Assembly: GCA_900618795.1 (NCBI GenBank)
Contig: UYJD01000003.1
Coordinates: 466,585 to 530,584 of the forward strand
DNA from: Cyanodermella asteris
Taxonomy: Eukaryota > Ascomycota > Lecanoromycetes > Ostropales > Stictidaceae
DNA: 64,000 nt
Direction of reading: 5' to 3'
The notes beneath the pieces were generated by a model. That model was not told where the DNA came from. It saw only the letters and a list, made by a program, of their open reading frames with translations, and did not search any database. The translations under genes were made by a program, and so were the position numbers. Positions 22,148 to 34,431 of the stretch are shown one piece after another (the first letter of the stretch is position 1; each line of letters starts with the position of its first letter).

Positions 22148-25100
22148 GCTCCAAATCTTAACGACTTTCCTGTTGCTTACGAGTTGGAAGGAGCGAGCAA
22201 GATTACAGCTAATGGGAGGTGACCGGAGAGCTCGCGACTTGAAACGAAGCAGATGAGATTACGCAGTACAATTGTATTTTCTACGGGCGACAAAACCAGG
22301 CGTTTGGACGAGCTTTTACATGTGGGCGGCCATCTCGCTCGAAATATTCCCAGACGACTCTGCATCAGCGCTAGCATTGGATCATCGGACACGCTACAGG
22401 GCAGCCTCAAGTTTGCCGCCGAGAAAGATCCTGTCGGGAGGAAGTATTGATTACGCTGGAAGGCAGGCAAGGATCAGCAAGCCGGCAGGGGTATTTGGCG
22501 AGGCGTCGAGGCGTTGGTGGATGAGAATGATTTCGAGGATTGATTATGCAAGAAAGTCGAGGCTGGCTAGCTCGGACTTGGCGCTGAGCGGCGCGGCTGA
22601 TTCCCGACTCGGGGAAATTACACCTTCTTCCTCACCAAAGCACTCTGTTTTCTGCGCACAGACGCCCTTTGGCATGATACCCGAAGCAGCAAAAACGCTT
22701 GTACATAGAAAGAGTCTCTACTTGGATCGGGGACCACGAAAGCTTCAATGATGCATACAAAATACTTACAGACCCACACTTTCCCGCCTTGACAAGTGCC
22801 ATTTGCTCCTTCTTACTGCTCCGCCACCGCAACTGACTGAGATTCCTGCTGCGTGGCGCCCACGTTGTCGTTTCTGAAACTCGAGTGTCCGGGGGATTTA
22901 TGGGGAGGCGGTGCAGAGCTTCCAGCGAACGAGCTGCAGAAAACATCTGAGACAGCCGCACTTGCGTTGCATTTGTCGCGGCTATTTCCGTAGCATCGGC
23001 GTCACGCCCCTGCGGACTGCGGGCCACCCTTTTACCGTATTACACGACTACGAACTACGCCCTGTAGAGGCTGTATCCACTTTCTGACCTCGACGACGCC
23101 CAATTACGGCCTCGCTGCCGCACCTGTGTTTGTCCTCTGGAGCGGTGGAGCCTCAGCTGAACTGGTTGACAGGATTCACGACCACCATTACCTCATGTTG
23201 GACGGAGCTCCTGCTGATGATCATGGAGAGACGAGTGGGCGAGTCAGCGACATCGTACGTCAGCATCACCGCCATGGCGCGCGTGATGACCGATGTTTTT
23301 TTTTTTAACTGCGGTTCGTTCTTACCCTCTACCAGGCTACGATTCTGTCGCTGTCCTCGTCGGCGTTGGCCCCCCTCCCCCTTTCGCGCATATGTGATGA
23401 CGATCAATAATTACGACGAGGCTTGGTCTGGAATCTACATTCAGAACTGGCTTTCTGCTGGCTGACCGGACCGACAACCACCGACGAAGGGAAAAAGAAC
23501 AGAAAGCGAATAGGGATATATCGAGTGGCTGGCATATCACCCGATTCGTAGAGCCACTCTTTTAGCCGCTTGCGCTTGCGGTTGGTGTACCAGAGATTCT
23601 TGCCCGTGGGATGAGCTCCTGGCCCGTCTTCTTTCCACGCAAGGTGTTGCTTGTTCAATCTTCACGACCTTCAGCCGGTTTGCTGTTCGTAGTGTACCAC
23701 TTGAAAAGAGCCGCTGTGAGATGAGCCGTTACCAGTGCGAGCACCCTTTTTACGAAAAGACGACGCCGGGGGTTGACTTCTCAGCCTCGTACCTCCGGCT
23801 GACGAGCCCGAAAAGTCTAGCAGTCGCTGCCAAATTACACTTTCCGTACATACGAACGTTGTTGTGTCTCCGCTCGCCACGGCGCCAATATGAGACACGG
23901 CTCTGGGAGATCGAGCCTTGTTCATGGGGTCAGTGTCATATACCTGTTTCTTTGCATTTGCTGCTCGAAACATGGCAAACCCGATGCCAGGCTTGGGGCT
24001 GCCGCAATAGCCCTTTTACCTGCATATCAGAGATTACAATGATAGTATCGCGTGATGAACGCAATGCGAGCGGCACGTCTCCACCAGAGCGACACCGAGG
24101 CTTCGAGGGACAGCTGTGGCGCGTCTCATGACTTCATGCTCTCTGGTGGTTTAATCTGCAAGGCAAGGCGATGCCACTAGACGCGTAAAGCCATTGACAC
24201 AAATCGCTATCTACAGGGCTTTGCTATGCCCTACCCACGTTTCTGTAGGAGGCTACTCACGGAAGTAGCATTCAAGGTAGACAGGAAAACGAATGCGCAA
24301 CGACTTGTCAGCCCGCTTTGATCCGTTTAGGCAAAAGCTTGCGACTAGGCACTTTAGCTCATCACCCGCCAATTCTCAGGCCCACAAACCGCATCGACCC
24401 AAGTGAGTCTTTGAATTCTGACAAGCACTTCATATTCTCCGTCCGCAGGCAGGCCGGCATGTACAGCAAGCTGTTACAAGCCGGCGATGTGTGGTCTGAC
24501 TTGCACGAAATGAACTACACGAAAAAATCTCGTCAGCGCGAGAAGTCGATCTGGTCTGACACTCAAACCCTGCGCATTGTCGGTCGTCGACACCGCTTAA
24601 CCTTGGCACCCACAGCTTGGGTCGAACTTGCGAGAAGGCCGAATCGGGTTACCCTTCACGAATGGCGTGGTTTGCAAGCGTCATCCGGAGAGTCTCCAGG
24701 CGGTCCCGGCATCGACTAACAGGTGGTCCTCTGCTGGCCGACGCGGTCGACAATTGAGTCGGACATGAAGAGCGAGTATCCGACACCGGCCCCCGTTGCG
24801 TGGGCTGGGATCCTTGCTGCATTGTCCTTCTCAAAATTGTATCGCTCGGTGCCGTGCCACTTCTGATCAGCCTGGCCTGATGTGCAAGCCAAGCCCCATG
24901 CCGAATGCCTCACGCGCTCGGGGCTTGACTGAGTTGGACGCCACGTAAGCACATCTCGCAAGCTTCAAGCTGTTCGTGAGTTGTTTACAACATGTGTCCC
25001 GGAGATCAATTGCATGAACATAACGGGTGGCGTCGTTCTTGACAGCCGTGACCTTGACTAGATGGTTCTCAAAACCCCTTGGCGGTATCAGCCGGAGTCC

Positions 25101-26440
25101 AGTTGTCTCCGGGCCAAGACGGACAAGTGCTGTCAACTGAGCTAGCGACCATTCCAAGACCCTTGTATCACTTGGGTGGCACAAAAATGTGGTGTGAAGT
25201 TGAAGTCTTCAGAGTTATCGACGATCGCATGCCAAGCTCATCCAGAACCTTTACCTCCAAGGATGTCAATCTCACAATTGATCACAACTCAGAATGATGA
25301 CAATGTGCGCTGTTGGCGGTCATCCCATGAAATCGTTGAAGAAAATGTAGCCTGACTTCTGTGGCAGCATTGCCGTGTCTGGTTGAAGACGTGACCCTTG
25401 TCAAGCAGGTGACGGAAGCCTGCATACACATCTCCAGGCTTTCGGGGAAGTTTTGCGAAGATCAAATCGCAAGCACACGGCTAATCTGCAGCTCCATTCA
25501 GGACCATGCAGGACATTGCAGATTGCGGACTTCGCCTACGACACTTTGTTTGAATAATGGTGGAACTTTAAGCGTTGATTGATTGGGCATCCGAGCATTA
25601 CAGAACTTTCAACACTGCTTCTAACACAAGTCACGAATTCTGCATGATCATACTAAGCCAAGCTAGAAGCTCTCTCACCAATCCCCAAAACAGTGCGTTT
25701 GAGTGCCGATCAGACCACCAGCGTCTTCAAGCAAGAAGGCTCGGCCCGCAGTTGCTGAGCGCGTTGATTGACACCGCGAAGGTCGATCAATCGGCTTGGT
25801 AAGCGATTCTCGGTGCACCGAATCGTATACACTGAACTCAGCACCGAGAGGATGGCGTTATCGGACTCGAGGTCCATCCAGACCGCAAGATCTATTGCTA
25901 AAGTCATATGAATGGCTCCCTAAACGGCACGGGCACTTGCCGAAAGTTGTTTCGCCGCTTCTTGCGTTTGTGGAAGCTTCGATGGCCATTCGCAAGCCAT
26001 CGGACGAGGTTCGCAACTGCGCTTTCACTGTCGACCTCCGATACTAGGAGGCCAAAAGTGGCAATATTCACGGAGTCGGTTTGCTCTGCCGAAACAGCCG
26101 AATTGATCTGTCGACAAGCTGCATCCTTCGAATTGGGAGTAGAACAAACGACCCGACGCCCATTAGTTCTGTCTCGCACAATGGTCTGAAATCTGTGCCA
26201 ACATGTGCGGCATGTAACAACGCTGACAGTCGACATGAGCGGTAGAAGGAAGGAGTCCGTCCATTTCGGCATTTGATGCCCGATGAAAGTACGATTGCCA
26301 ACGAACGCGTTCGAATACATTCGAATACTGTGCAGCAGACCTGCAGCAGTCTCGAACATTTCAGACATCATCTTTTCCATACTCGGTGGGTCGCCCGCCT
26401 CGAACCGATACGGCGAACGTTGGAGTCCGAACTTGTTCTG

Positions 26441-26847
26441 AATCAGAACACCACATCGAGCCGAGGAGATGGACAACGACCGGCATACTGGAGTCGCTGC
26501 CTGTTCACGGCTTCCAGGACACAACAAACTCTGCGTGATTGCATATGAAGGAATGCCCTGTCGCCGGCTGGAAGCGGTAGCAGACTTGACGTCCGAACAA
26601 GGCATTACTACGGCCGGACTAACTTCATGCCACTGCCTACACCAATACGGAGCTACACGAGAAGCTGATATCAATGACTAGCAGAGCAGATTGATCGGCT
26701 CATCGGAAGACCGGTCAGACGATGATGGGGAATTTGCCGCCATCAAGCACGTCAAGTCTTCCAATCGCCGCGCCATGCCGCCCACCCCACGTCTCCAGCC
26801 TGTAGTTCAGCCTTCCGCCCCCAGAGGAAAGATTCGTTGGAGCTAGC
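26441..26847 (+). pseudogene. Possible remnant of an unidentified gene (3' end)
   Basis: One frame stays protein-like for about 130 codons and is interrupted by a single in-frame TAG, where ATREADIND precedes the stop and QSRLIGSSEDRSDDDGEF follows it. It ends PSAPRGKIRWS and a TAG. The acidic then basic, Pro-rich tail looks like a real C-terminus rather than chance reading. I recognise no domain. It may be a decayed gene, a last exon, or chance. Confidence 0.22.
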
Positions 26848-29364
26848 ATGGATCAAAGCCGAAGCTGCAGCGAGCAGGGGCCGAAAGAATAAGATGGTGG
26901 TCAGCCCTGAATCGAATCGTACAGCGCATAGGATTGCGCACCCTAGTGAAAATGCGGTGTGGACGTAAGCACAAGGCTACATGCTAAGGCTGCGAAGCTG
27001 CTGATGGGGAAAGGCTCAATTCGTGATCCGAAGGATTCTGAGACGCAAAAGGAAGGCCAAAACCTGCATTCTTTGTGACGCCCCATTTTGTGAAGTTCAT
27101 GCTGAGTGCGTGCCAGCCCGCCATTGGTCGGCTCGGGGTCGGCTCCCACGAAAGTAGTGATGATTTCAGGGCGAAATTAAGTCAGCCTTCCATTACTCAC
27201 CATCAGGAAGTAGACACGACAATTCGGTTACAAGTGCTCTCGGGTTCTGGGAAGGATTGTTTGATGCTGCATGCCGAAGTTCCAACAGGACATACAGTCG
27301 CAGGAATGACGACTTTGTGACTGAGAATCTCAACAGGCAAGCAGGTAGGAAGGCTGCATCATTGTATAAATGACGACTTGCAGTTTCAGACGGGAACGGG
27401 TGAGGGGATGTAGCGAGATCCTCCGACGAGATTCTCGCCAATTACAAGAGTGATGTGCGCACATGGCTCAGCCCTCGAGGCTTTGCAGGCATACATGCAA
27501 GCTGAGCAGTCGAAGGCGCGACGATCATGGCCGGATATGACTTGCGATTTGCACAGAGAGATCTTTGACACGCCACGTGGAGAAACCCTCACGCACTGTC
27601 GAGTCCTCATGATCCTTCGCTCACACATATAGCATTTCGGTTTCGACTACATCGGGTGTTCCACTTCCCTGCGGCCATCTAAAGGGTTGCGCAATCCTCC
27701 ATCCTTCGCGTCGTGGTTTAAGCATCTCCACGGCACGGCAGCGCGGCCAGCCCCGAGAGGTGTCAGATGTCGGGTGTCTACAACCGGCGGGATTGTGCAG
27801 GATGGCCAAGATGGCGTCTCACCACTTTTCTTGCTTGTGCTTTCTGGGGAACGTGGCCGTCGATCAGCGGCTTTGAGAGACGGGCAGAGACATGCGGGGA
27901 CTTTTAGCACCAGATGGAACATCACCTGATTGATCCTTTGTGGGCCCTGAGGAACCGAGTGGCGCGGAAGGATTCAAAAGCAGCTGAGCTGCTGCCAATC
28001 AGCGGAAAGCTTGGACTACTTATGTATTGAAGGATTCTCAGCGCACGTCAAGTTCGCGATTATTGAATGGAGTTTTGCATCCAGCGCCGGGCTTCCAAGG
28101 GCAGGTGCGGGCTCTACCTATGTACTGGGTACTGGTTCACGGCAAGAGCAGCCTCGGTGTAGACAATCGCCAGGCAGGAGCGAAGACAGGATAGCGTGCT
28201 TGCTCAGCATCTCGACCGTCACTATCGACCATTTCAGCACATGCTGGCTGTTGACTGCGTCGACATGTATGTGTAATGATGCTTACTACTCGCCAGGGTC
28301 AGCTGAGCGATCGGCACCACGCAACATCTCAGCAGTTCTGTACACGACTCAGCTACCATGGCAAGCAGGAACAGCAAGCTTTTCTCGTTCATCGTGTGGA
28401 TACTCCAGGCAGCACTTCGCTGCAAGACAGCTTCAGCTCCTGGGCATTCAGTGCTAAACCTGTCCGCAAAAAGAACAGAAATTCTCCGCAGCTGTAAACG
28501 CAAACGGGCGGTGAATCAAAAGTACATCGTCTACGAATTATCTCTGATGTGTGGATCACGCAGCTTACTTGCAGCGTTTTTGCTACTCGATGCCACATGC
28601 CAGCCCCATCCAAAAGGTCACGGGCGGATTGCTACAAGAATTAAGCAAACCTGAGGAGTCGTCTCCGCCCTACAGTCATCTATGGAGGTCGAATTGATCC
28701 TTCGCTGACTTATCAGAGTTCACGGACGCAATTCCTGAGTGTGTTTGTATCGTTTCACGTCAATGAACAGATAGCCTCAGCTGTGGAACGTGCGTCTGCA
28801 TGAACGTGATCGACAGGAAAACTTCGTGTCGTGAAGGCACCCCGAAGCGAGCTTCAATCATTGCCAGACTCAGCTCATTCCTCGCTACCTGTATTATAGC
28901 AACCGATTCCGCCCATGAAGCCTTGAGCGGTGATCGCCTTCAATGTGGACTCGGCTGGAAGGGAAGTGTGAAAATACTTTGCACTCTCTCCAAGGCAACT
29001 CGTTGAGTGGCGTGATGAAGTTCTCGTACTCAATATATGGAGTGATCGTCGTCTGGCCATGGGAGCTGCGTTGACTGACCACTAGCCGACAGGTCGCTGT
29101 TCAGGCCGCTCCTCAGACACAAATTGCGCCACCTCAGACCAGAAGCAGGCCATGATTTGCACTGTCGAAGTCGTCAACAAGCGGCAGTTCGGCCAGCCCG
29201 TTAGCAGACGGCATCGGACATCCCGCTGTCCCGCTGTCTCGCTTTACGGCCAGCTTTGTTTGGCCGTTGTGAACCAACAAACCGCCCGCTCGCCGCCGAA
29301 GTCTACTCGAATTGATGACACTGTAGTACAGTACGGGTATAACACAGCCTCGCAAGGATCAAGT

Positions 29365-29386
29365 ATTGTCCGGTTAACCGGACAAT
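29365..29386. repeat. Perfect 22-bp palindrome with CGG-N4-CCG core
   Basis: The arm ATTGTCCGGTT is followed directly by its reverse complement, giving 22 perfectly palindromic bases. The centre CGGTTAACCG has the inverted CGG...CCG form bound by fungal Zn2Cys6 factors. It lies in the desert with no gene close by. Confidence 0.85.
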
Positions 29387-31271
29387 GACCAGCAAACAGC
29401 AGGATTTGAGCATGGGGCTCCTTCTGGCGCGCTACTCTTCCTACGCATCGGCCGCGATCCCACCTGATCGTGGGGAAAACGACGAGGGCGACGTTGCGGC
29501 CCGCCGCGGTTTCGTTCAACTCTATCCTTGCAAGGCTTTCACCACTGCTTGTCGGAAGTGGGAGCTGTCACAATAGTCCGCATCGCGTCGCTCCGTCCGT
29601 ATGCAGAGGTTGGGATCTGCAGAATCTGAGGGCGTCGAGAATAAGCCTGGCCGCACACTAAATCCACAAGCAATTGTCCGGGCCGCCTCTCCTCACCGCA
29701 TTAGGAGCTTCTTGTCCACTAACAGCACTCAGAGGAGCGCGTTCCAACACAGGCTTGCATCTTGGCCAATTCATGCACGTGGTCCAGCCGAGCTATAACC
29801 ACGGACGCACACTGATCCTGTAAGGAAAAGTGGAAATTCCAAAACGAATGAACGGATCTGCGGCCCCCTCCACAGCAATTCCACACCAGGCCATGTGAGT
29901 GCACACTGCCACCATTGCTACTGTCTGACTTTGAGCGTAGCGGCGTACAGTAAAGATCGCAGTCTGAAAGATTTGTAGAGTCATGGTTCAGCGACAAATA
30001 CGCCATCGTGCTCGAGCTCGTCTGTGGTTTCCCGCTCGTGGCCGTTAGCCGCACCCAGTCTTTTAACCTGAGGACTGCCTTCCATCCACTAGGGTGCTCC
30101 AATCCTGCTTCCAGCCCCCTCTAACCTCGACAAGAGCCCGCCCACCTGCATTGCCAAGCCACCAAACGCGGGCTTTTCAGCAGAACGACGAACGGAGTCG
30201 GGCTTGTTGCAAAATATGCTTGAATAATGGCTCAAACTCTGTTCCTCGATGCAACGAGCGACGACCTTTCCACGAGGTACAGCGACTTTCCCAAGCGGCT
30301 CTAGCTTCTTCGAGTGAGCTCTGCCCCGTCCCACGGGCTGGGGACCGTTTCCACTGCTTTACTCCATTTGTCTACCTCCAAGTCGACTCTGCAGTAAGCT
30401 GTCTGGATGTGGTCAAGACAGTAGGAATTTCTACACGGTCACACTCCTCGGATGCAGTGTACGTCAATATTGTGGTTATCCGGCCACTAACTCCTCCTAC
30501 CAGCGCACTAATGCTCCGCCACAAACATGATCCAAGTCAGAAGCCACGAACGATTTCAATTCAGTCCAATACAGACCGCGGTTAGGCAAAGCCAGCCATA
30601 CAAACAATCAGCCAACCGACGCTACCCTCTTCACCACGCCAGTGCCCTGCATACTTTTGTCAGCCACCATGCCCGCTCGTAGAGCCTGACAGGCTGAACA
30701 TCAACATCATCATCCAAGATTCTAGTGCCACCACCGACATCATGTTCAGTAGCGCACCGTTGGCAATATATGGAAAATTTTCAAAAAAGCCATGCTTTGC
30801 CCTTTGGCTTTTCAGAGGCCGCTGATTTGCAGCCGTGTAGCCCGGAACTGGCGTCACAACGTCGCTCCACCGGTTCGAACGGTTCGACTTTTCAATTCGT
30901 CCTTCCATGCAGCTTCCCAATCGCAAGCTCCGGAGCGGGAAAGGCTGGCATGCCGAAACGACGCTACGGCCGCACCTCGCATGAGCCGCCATTCATGCTG
31001 TGTTCTCGATGTTGCAATGTCGCAACGGACCCTCAGCTAGAAGCACGCTTGCACAAAGAATGGTCGATAATGGATGCGTCCATAAAAAAAATCGATTCCT
31101 TCGTGTAGCGGAAGATGGAGTTCCGAGGTGCCTAGATCCCCTTGAGATGGTCTGATTGCTGACCAAGGCATCTCCGCAATAATCACGCGTTTTCTCCACA
31201 CGTGATTCCGGCAATGGACATTTGAGTGGATTGAGAGTAAAAAAAAATTCTTCTCTTTTCCTTTGGAGAAC

Positions 31272-31288
31272 AAAAAAAAAAAAAAAAA
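31272..31288. repeat. A17 homopolymer
   Basis: Run of 17 A about 33 bases after a shorter A9 run. It could be a slippage-prone tract or the trace of a retroposed tail; no target-site duplication is evident by eye. Confidence 0.8.
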
Positions 31289-32307
31289 CACTCGTACGTT
31301 GCTGGCTTGTGGCGTTGCTTGAGAGGATTCTTGGGTGAAACTTGCCCGTGTGAATTTGTAGCAAGAGGGCAAACGTCCATCCCGAGCATGGTCACCTCAG
31401 GTTGGAAAGAAGCTTTCGTTCCTGGTCGGACGTCGATCCGAACTCAAATCCTTCCGGCACGTTGTATCGTTGTTTTTGTTCTGTCATGGCGGTGAAAACT
31501 TGACGGGTGTTTGTTAAACGGTTCGTTTTTCTTTTTCTTTTCTCGAAAGGCGTCGTATCTGACATGTTTGGGAATGTTGTTTGTTTTTTGGTAATACTGG
31601 TTTTACATGGACGTGCTTCAGGACCGGTCATGACCATTTCACCGACGTTGTGGATTCGAACGACGCTCGAAGGATCTCGTGTTGACGTGAGAGCGGGTAA
31701 CCGGCAACAGTGTAATCACTATCATCGTTGAACCAGGTAGAAGTCATCGCAAAGGCGGGCCTGTCTCCGTCTCTGTGGCTGGGCATCAAGCCAGGCCACA
31801 ACGAGAAAGGCAGTGCCTCCAGGAAGCATTGAGGACACTGAGTATGATGGCATCAAGCGAGCCTGATGCCGTCGTTCCCAGCGTCCTAGAGCCCGACCTT
31901 TCGAAGTCAGGAGAGCGAAGGATGTCGCATCATCTATACTCAGTCAGTAGCGCGGCGAACCAGAAATTTGTGAATGTCAATGCAAATCAAGATTGAGTAG
32001 AAAAAGAAGCATATCATATTGAGCTTGCGCTCGTGCCATTCACGTCTTGAAGAGGCCGTCTATTTCCCTAGTCAGGACGCACGGTTAAAGGAGAGACGTT
32101 CGGGCCGTTGTCGTGTTGTCGATAAAACGCAAGCAAAAGGGGTATCTTCCCGTATCCTCTGAACGCCGTCTCGAGTTGTATGCACAACGCATAAGCCATA
32201 GGCCGTGGATGGTGAATCCGTAAATGCAATTAAACCCGCCTTGACGCCTGCGCTAATGATTAGTCCGATCGAGTCTTCCTCGAGCCTCCCGGGTCGTAAG
32301 TTCCATC

Positions 32308-34431
32308 TCAATCATCGTTCGTGACCGGTCCAAAATGTTGCTCGTGGATGCGTCGAAGGTGGCGGCGATACCACAAGAACGAATCGTAACATCCTCCAAG
32401 CATGAAAGCAAGCAAAACAACTGATCCTCCGTGGTTGGCCTTCTGTGTCATGCTCATAGAATTCATGAGATTGTGCCTGGCTTCCACAAACTTGTCGAAA
32501 ATCGTTTGTACGTTCTTGCTGCCGCCCGATATATCGTTGTCGGGCCTGTTGGGATCGATAATCATCAGTCGTCCAACGTCTGCCTTCATGATCTGTCCGG
32601 TCGAGAGTATGGTCTGTTTACTCTCATAGCCTGGCGGTTCCATTCGAATCGCCGTACGCTCGTAGTTGAATTCCGATCCATACAAATGCAGGAACTCGAT
32701 CAGAATCTCTCCAAGATTGGTCAAAGGATCAAGTTCGCCCGTCTGCACCCGTGGCATGTTTTGTAGAAGGCTAGTGACGAGGCACGTGATGGTGAAGCCT
32801 CCAATACCTCCACACGAAACATCATTCAGACCGCGCATGAGCAAGAACTGCTTGATCACCATCACAATGATTGGCATGGCCGGGAATTCTGCTTTCCAAC
32901 GCTGGAAAGTTGCAATCGCCCCTATTCCGGTCGAATTATCGAAAGAGATGTCGACCTTGATTGAGGTCAACCTATCCACAAATTTGATGATTGGTACCTT
33001 TGATTTGGGAATGACCTGAATGTTGGCATCGGCTAGGCCGGCCCGTTGAAGCTGAAGCGCCAATTTACGCATCTGAGAGGGAGACTGACAGAGTACTGGA
33101 GACCTGTACCCACGTGCTTTGTACTCGGCCGATATTGCAACAACATCCATATCAGCATCTGGGAGATGCAGTCCTGCAGCAAAGGAGCCAAAGACGTGCA
33201 CCTCTGTGCCTGGGAACAGATCGTCCATGAACCTTTCGAGACGAGCGAGGAGATCTCGACGGACGACAGTCTCAAACTTCTTTGGCGCTATGAGATCATG
33301 AAAGTCGAGAATCTCTTGGTGTAAAAGAGCTTTTGCCATTCTTTTGTGCAGACCAGGAGGACGGTACCAAGGGCATGCATTCATCTTGTTAGTGCCGCGA
33401 AACTGCCATTCTTCTGTAACAAAACCTCTTGACATGGGTCCTTTCTTCAAAGATTTGGGTGGAGGTCGCAGCTTAAGAAGCTCGAGATCATCTTCATCGT
33501 TATCGGCTCTCTTTCGTTTCGCGGAGCTCAACCTTGATTGCACCGTGGTAGTGATCTCAACATTTGCAGGTTTCATCGAATGTGAGGGGGCTGTAGGCTG
33601 GGGGTTTGACTGCCTCACGGTGCCGGTAGCAGCTTTGATGGGTCTCGACGCACCAGACACATCCGGTTTGACCAACGTCTCCTCTTCCTCGTCATCAAAA
33701 GCCAGCGAGATAAAGTCGTCATTTGAAGCGATCGCATTTGCTGAAACCTCCTGAGTATCTGTCGGATCCATGCGAGACTTGCGGATGAGCTTGACCACAT
33801 CTTTGCGCTTGCGCTGCGATTCGTCCGGTGGAGGCAGAGCAGTGTATGTCTCTGGGTTAGACCACTTTGGCTTTGGCGGTTCGACGGCCGGGTTGTGCGC
33901 ATCGCCCTGAGCTTCATCCTCGTCTTCGTCGGAGCTGATGAGGTCAACGTACTTAACGCCAGCTTTGCCCTCATTCATGCCCTCGAGCTGTGGAGGCGTG
34001 CGCTCACGAGTGTCTAGCTGGAGCAATTTACGCTCTGATGCACCAGGCTTTCTGTACCCGCCCTGTCTGTTGCCACGTCCGTCGCCTCCATGGTTTTGCC
34101 TGTTGCGACCTCCCTCTTGTCTGCCGCGACGTCTGGCAGCCGTATCGTCGATATCGTCGCGAAGACGACGTGGGTATTGTGGCGGGTATCCATTGATAGG
34201 GGTGAAGTCAAAGTCGTTGCGTTGGGATGGCTGTCCAAAGCGGCGCATATCTTCAGAGGAACGAGGAGGCTCGCGGTAGTCATAGTCGCGACGGTTGTAT
34301 CTGTGGTTGTCGTAGCCAGGACTGCGAGGACGCGGTGGGAGATTATGCGGAGCGCGCGGAGGACCTCTCTGGTACCTGCCTGGATCATCTGGATGTCCGT
34401 TTCCGTTGCCAGGACGGTAGCTGTCGCCCAT
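32308..34431 (-). CDS. Trf4/Cid14-type non-canonical poly(A) polymerase
   Basis: Intronless, 707 aa. Residues 1-130 are RGG/RY-rich and disordered, 160-250 contain acidic SSDEDEDE-type patches, and there is a basic stretch (SAKRKR) near 303. The catalytic nucleotidyltransferase domain starts near 340. The GS motif is VFGSFAAG (G415, S416), the metal-binding DxD is D427/D429 in PDADMDV, and the third acidic residue is D494 in IKVDISFD. The central and PAP-associated domain follows, with IKQFLLMRGLNDVSCGG and later NLGEILIEFLHLYG. Enzymes of this type add short oligo(A) tails to aberrant or non-coding RNAs in TRAMP-like complexes so the nuclear exosome can degrade them. It could equally be labelled Trf5 or Cid14. 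The ATG at 34431 lies ahead of a complete, uninterrupted frame. Confidence 0.92.
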   Translation of the reverse strand: MGDSYRPGNGNGHPDDPGRYQRGPPRAPHNLPPRPRSPGYDNHRYNRRDYDYREPPRSSEDMRRFGQPSQRNDFDFTPINGYPPQYPRRLRDDIDDTAARRRGRQEGGRNRQNHGGDGRGNRQGGYRKPGASERKLLQLDTRERTPPQLEGMNEGKAGVKYVDLISSDEDEDEAQGDAHNPAVEPPKPKWSNPETYTALPPPDESQRKRKDVVKLIRKSRMDPTDTQEVSANAIASNDDFISLAFDDEEEETLVKPDVSGASRPIKAATGTVRQSNPQPTAPSHSMKPANVEITTTVQSRLSSAKRKRADNDEDDLELLKLRPPPKSLKKGPMSRGFVTEEWQFRGTNKMNACPWYRPPGLHKRMAKALLHQEILDFHDLIAPKKFETVVRRDLLARLERFMDDLFPGTEVHVFGSFAAGLHLPDADMDVVAISAEYKARGYRSPVLCQSPSQMRKLALQLQRAGLADANIQVIPKSKVPIIKFVDRLTSIKVDISFDNSTGIGAIATFQRWKAEFPAMPIIVMVIKQFLLMRGLNDVSCGGIGGFTITCLVTSLLQNMPRVQTGELDPLTNLGEILIEFLHLYGSEFNYERTAIRMEPPGYESKQTILSTGQIMKADVGRLMIIDPNRPDNDISGGSKNVQTIFDKFVEARHNLMNSMSMTQKANHGGSVVLLAFMLGGCYDSFLWYRRHLRRIHEQHFGPVTNDD

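Larger units (their letters stand above)
22148..32307. other. Second gene desert
   Basis: About 10.2 kb between the NDT80-type gene and the 3' end of the Trf4-like gene, with no recognised gene family, tRNA or rRNA. It contains a perfect 22-bp palindrome (29365-29386), homopolymer tracts (T near 23296, A at 31272-31288) and a coding-like stretch at 26441-26847 (listed separately). The 771-base open frame on the minus strand at 25904-26674 has no domain I recognise and overlaps that stretch. Confidence 0.5.

Noticed and set aside
25904-26674. 256-codon open frame on the minus strand
   Set aside because: No family resemblance, and it overlaps + strand text that looks more protein-like; probably an antisense shadow.
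31395-31487. Short minus-strand peptide MTEQKQRYNVPEGFEFGSTS and onward
   Set aside because: Reads like a protein start, but only 31 codons long, and no following exon could be found.
31640-31740. GTTCGAATCC-like B-box motif suggesting a tRNA gene
   Set aside because: No matching T-stem, acceptor stem or A-box at the right distance on either strand.
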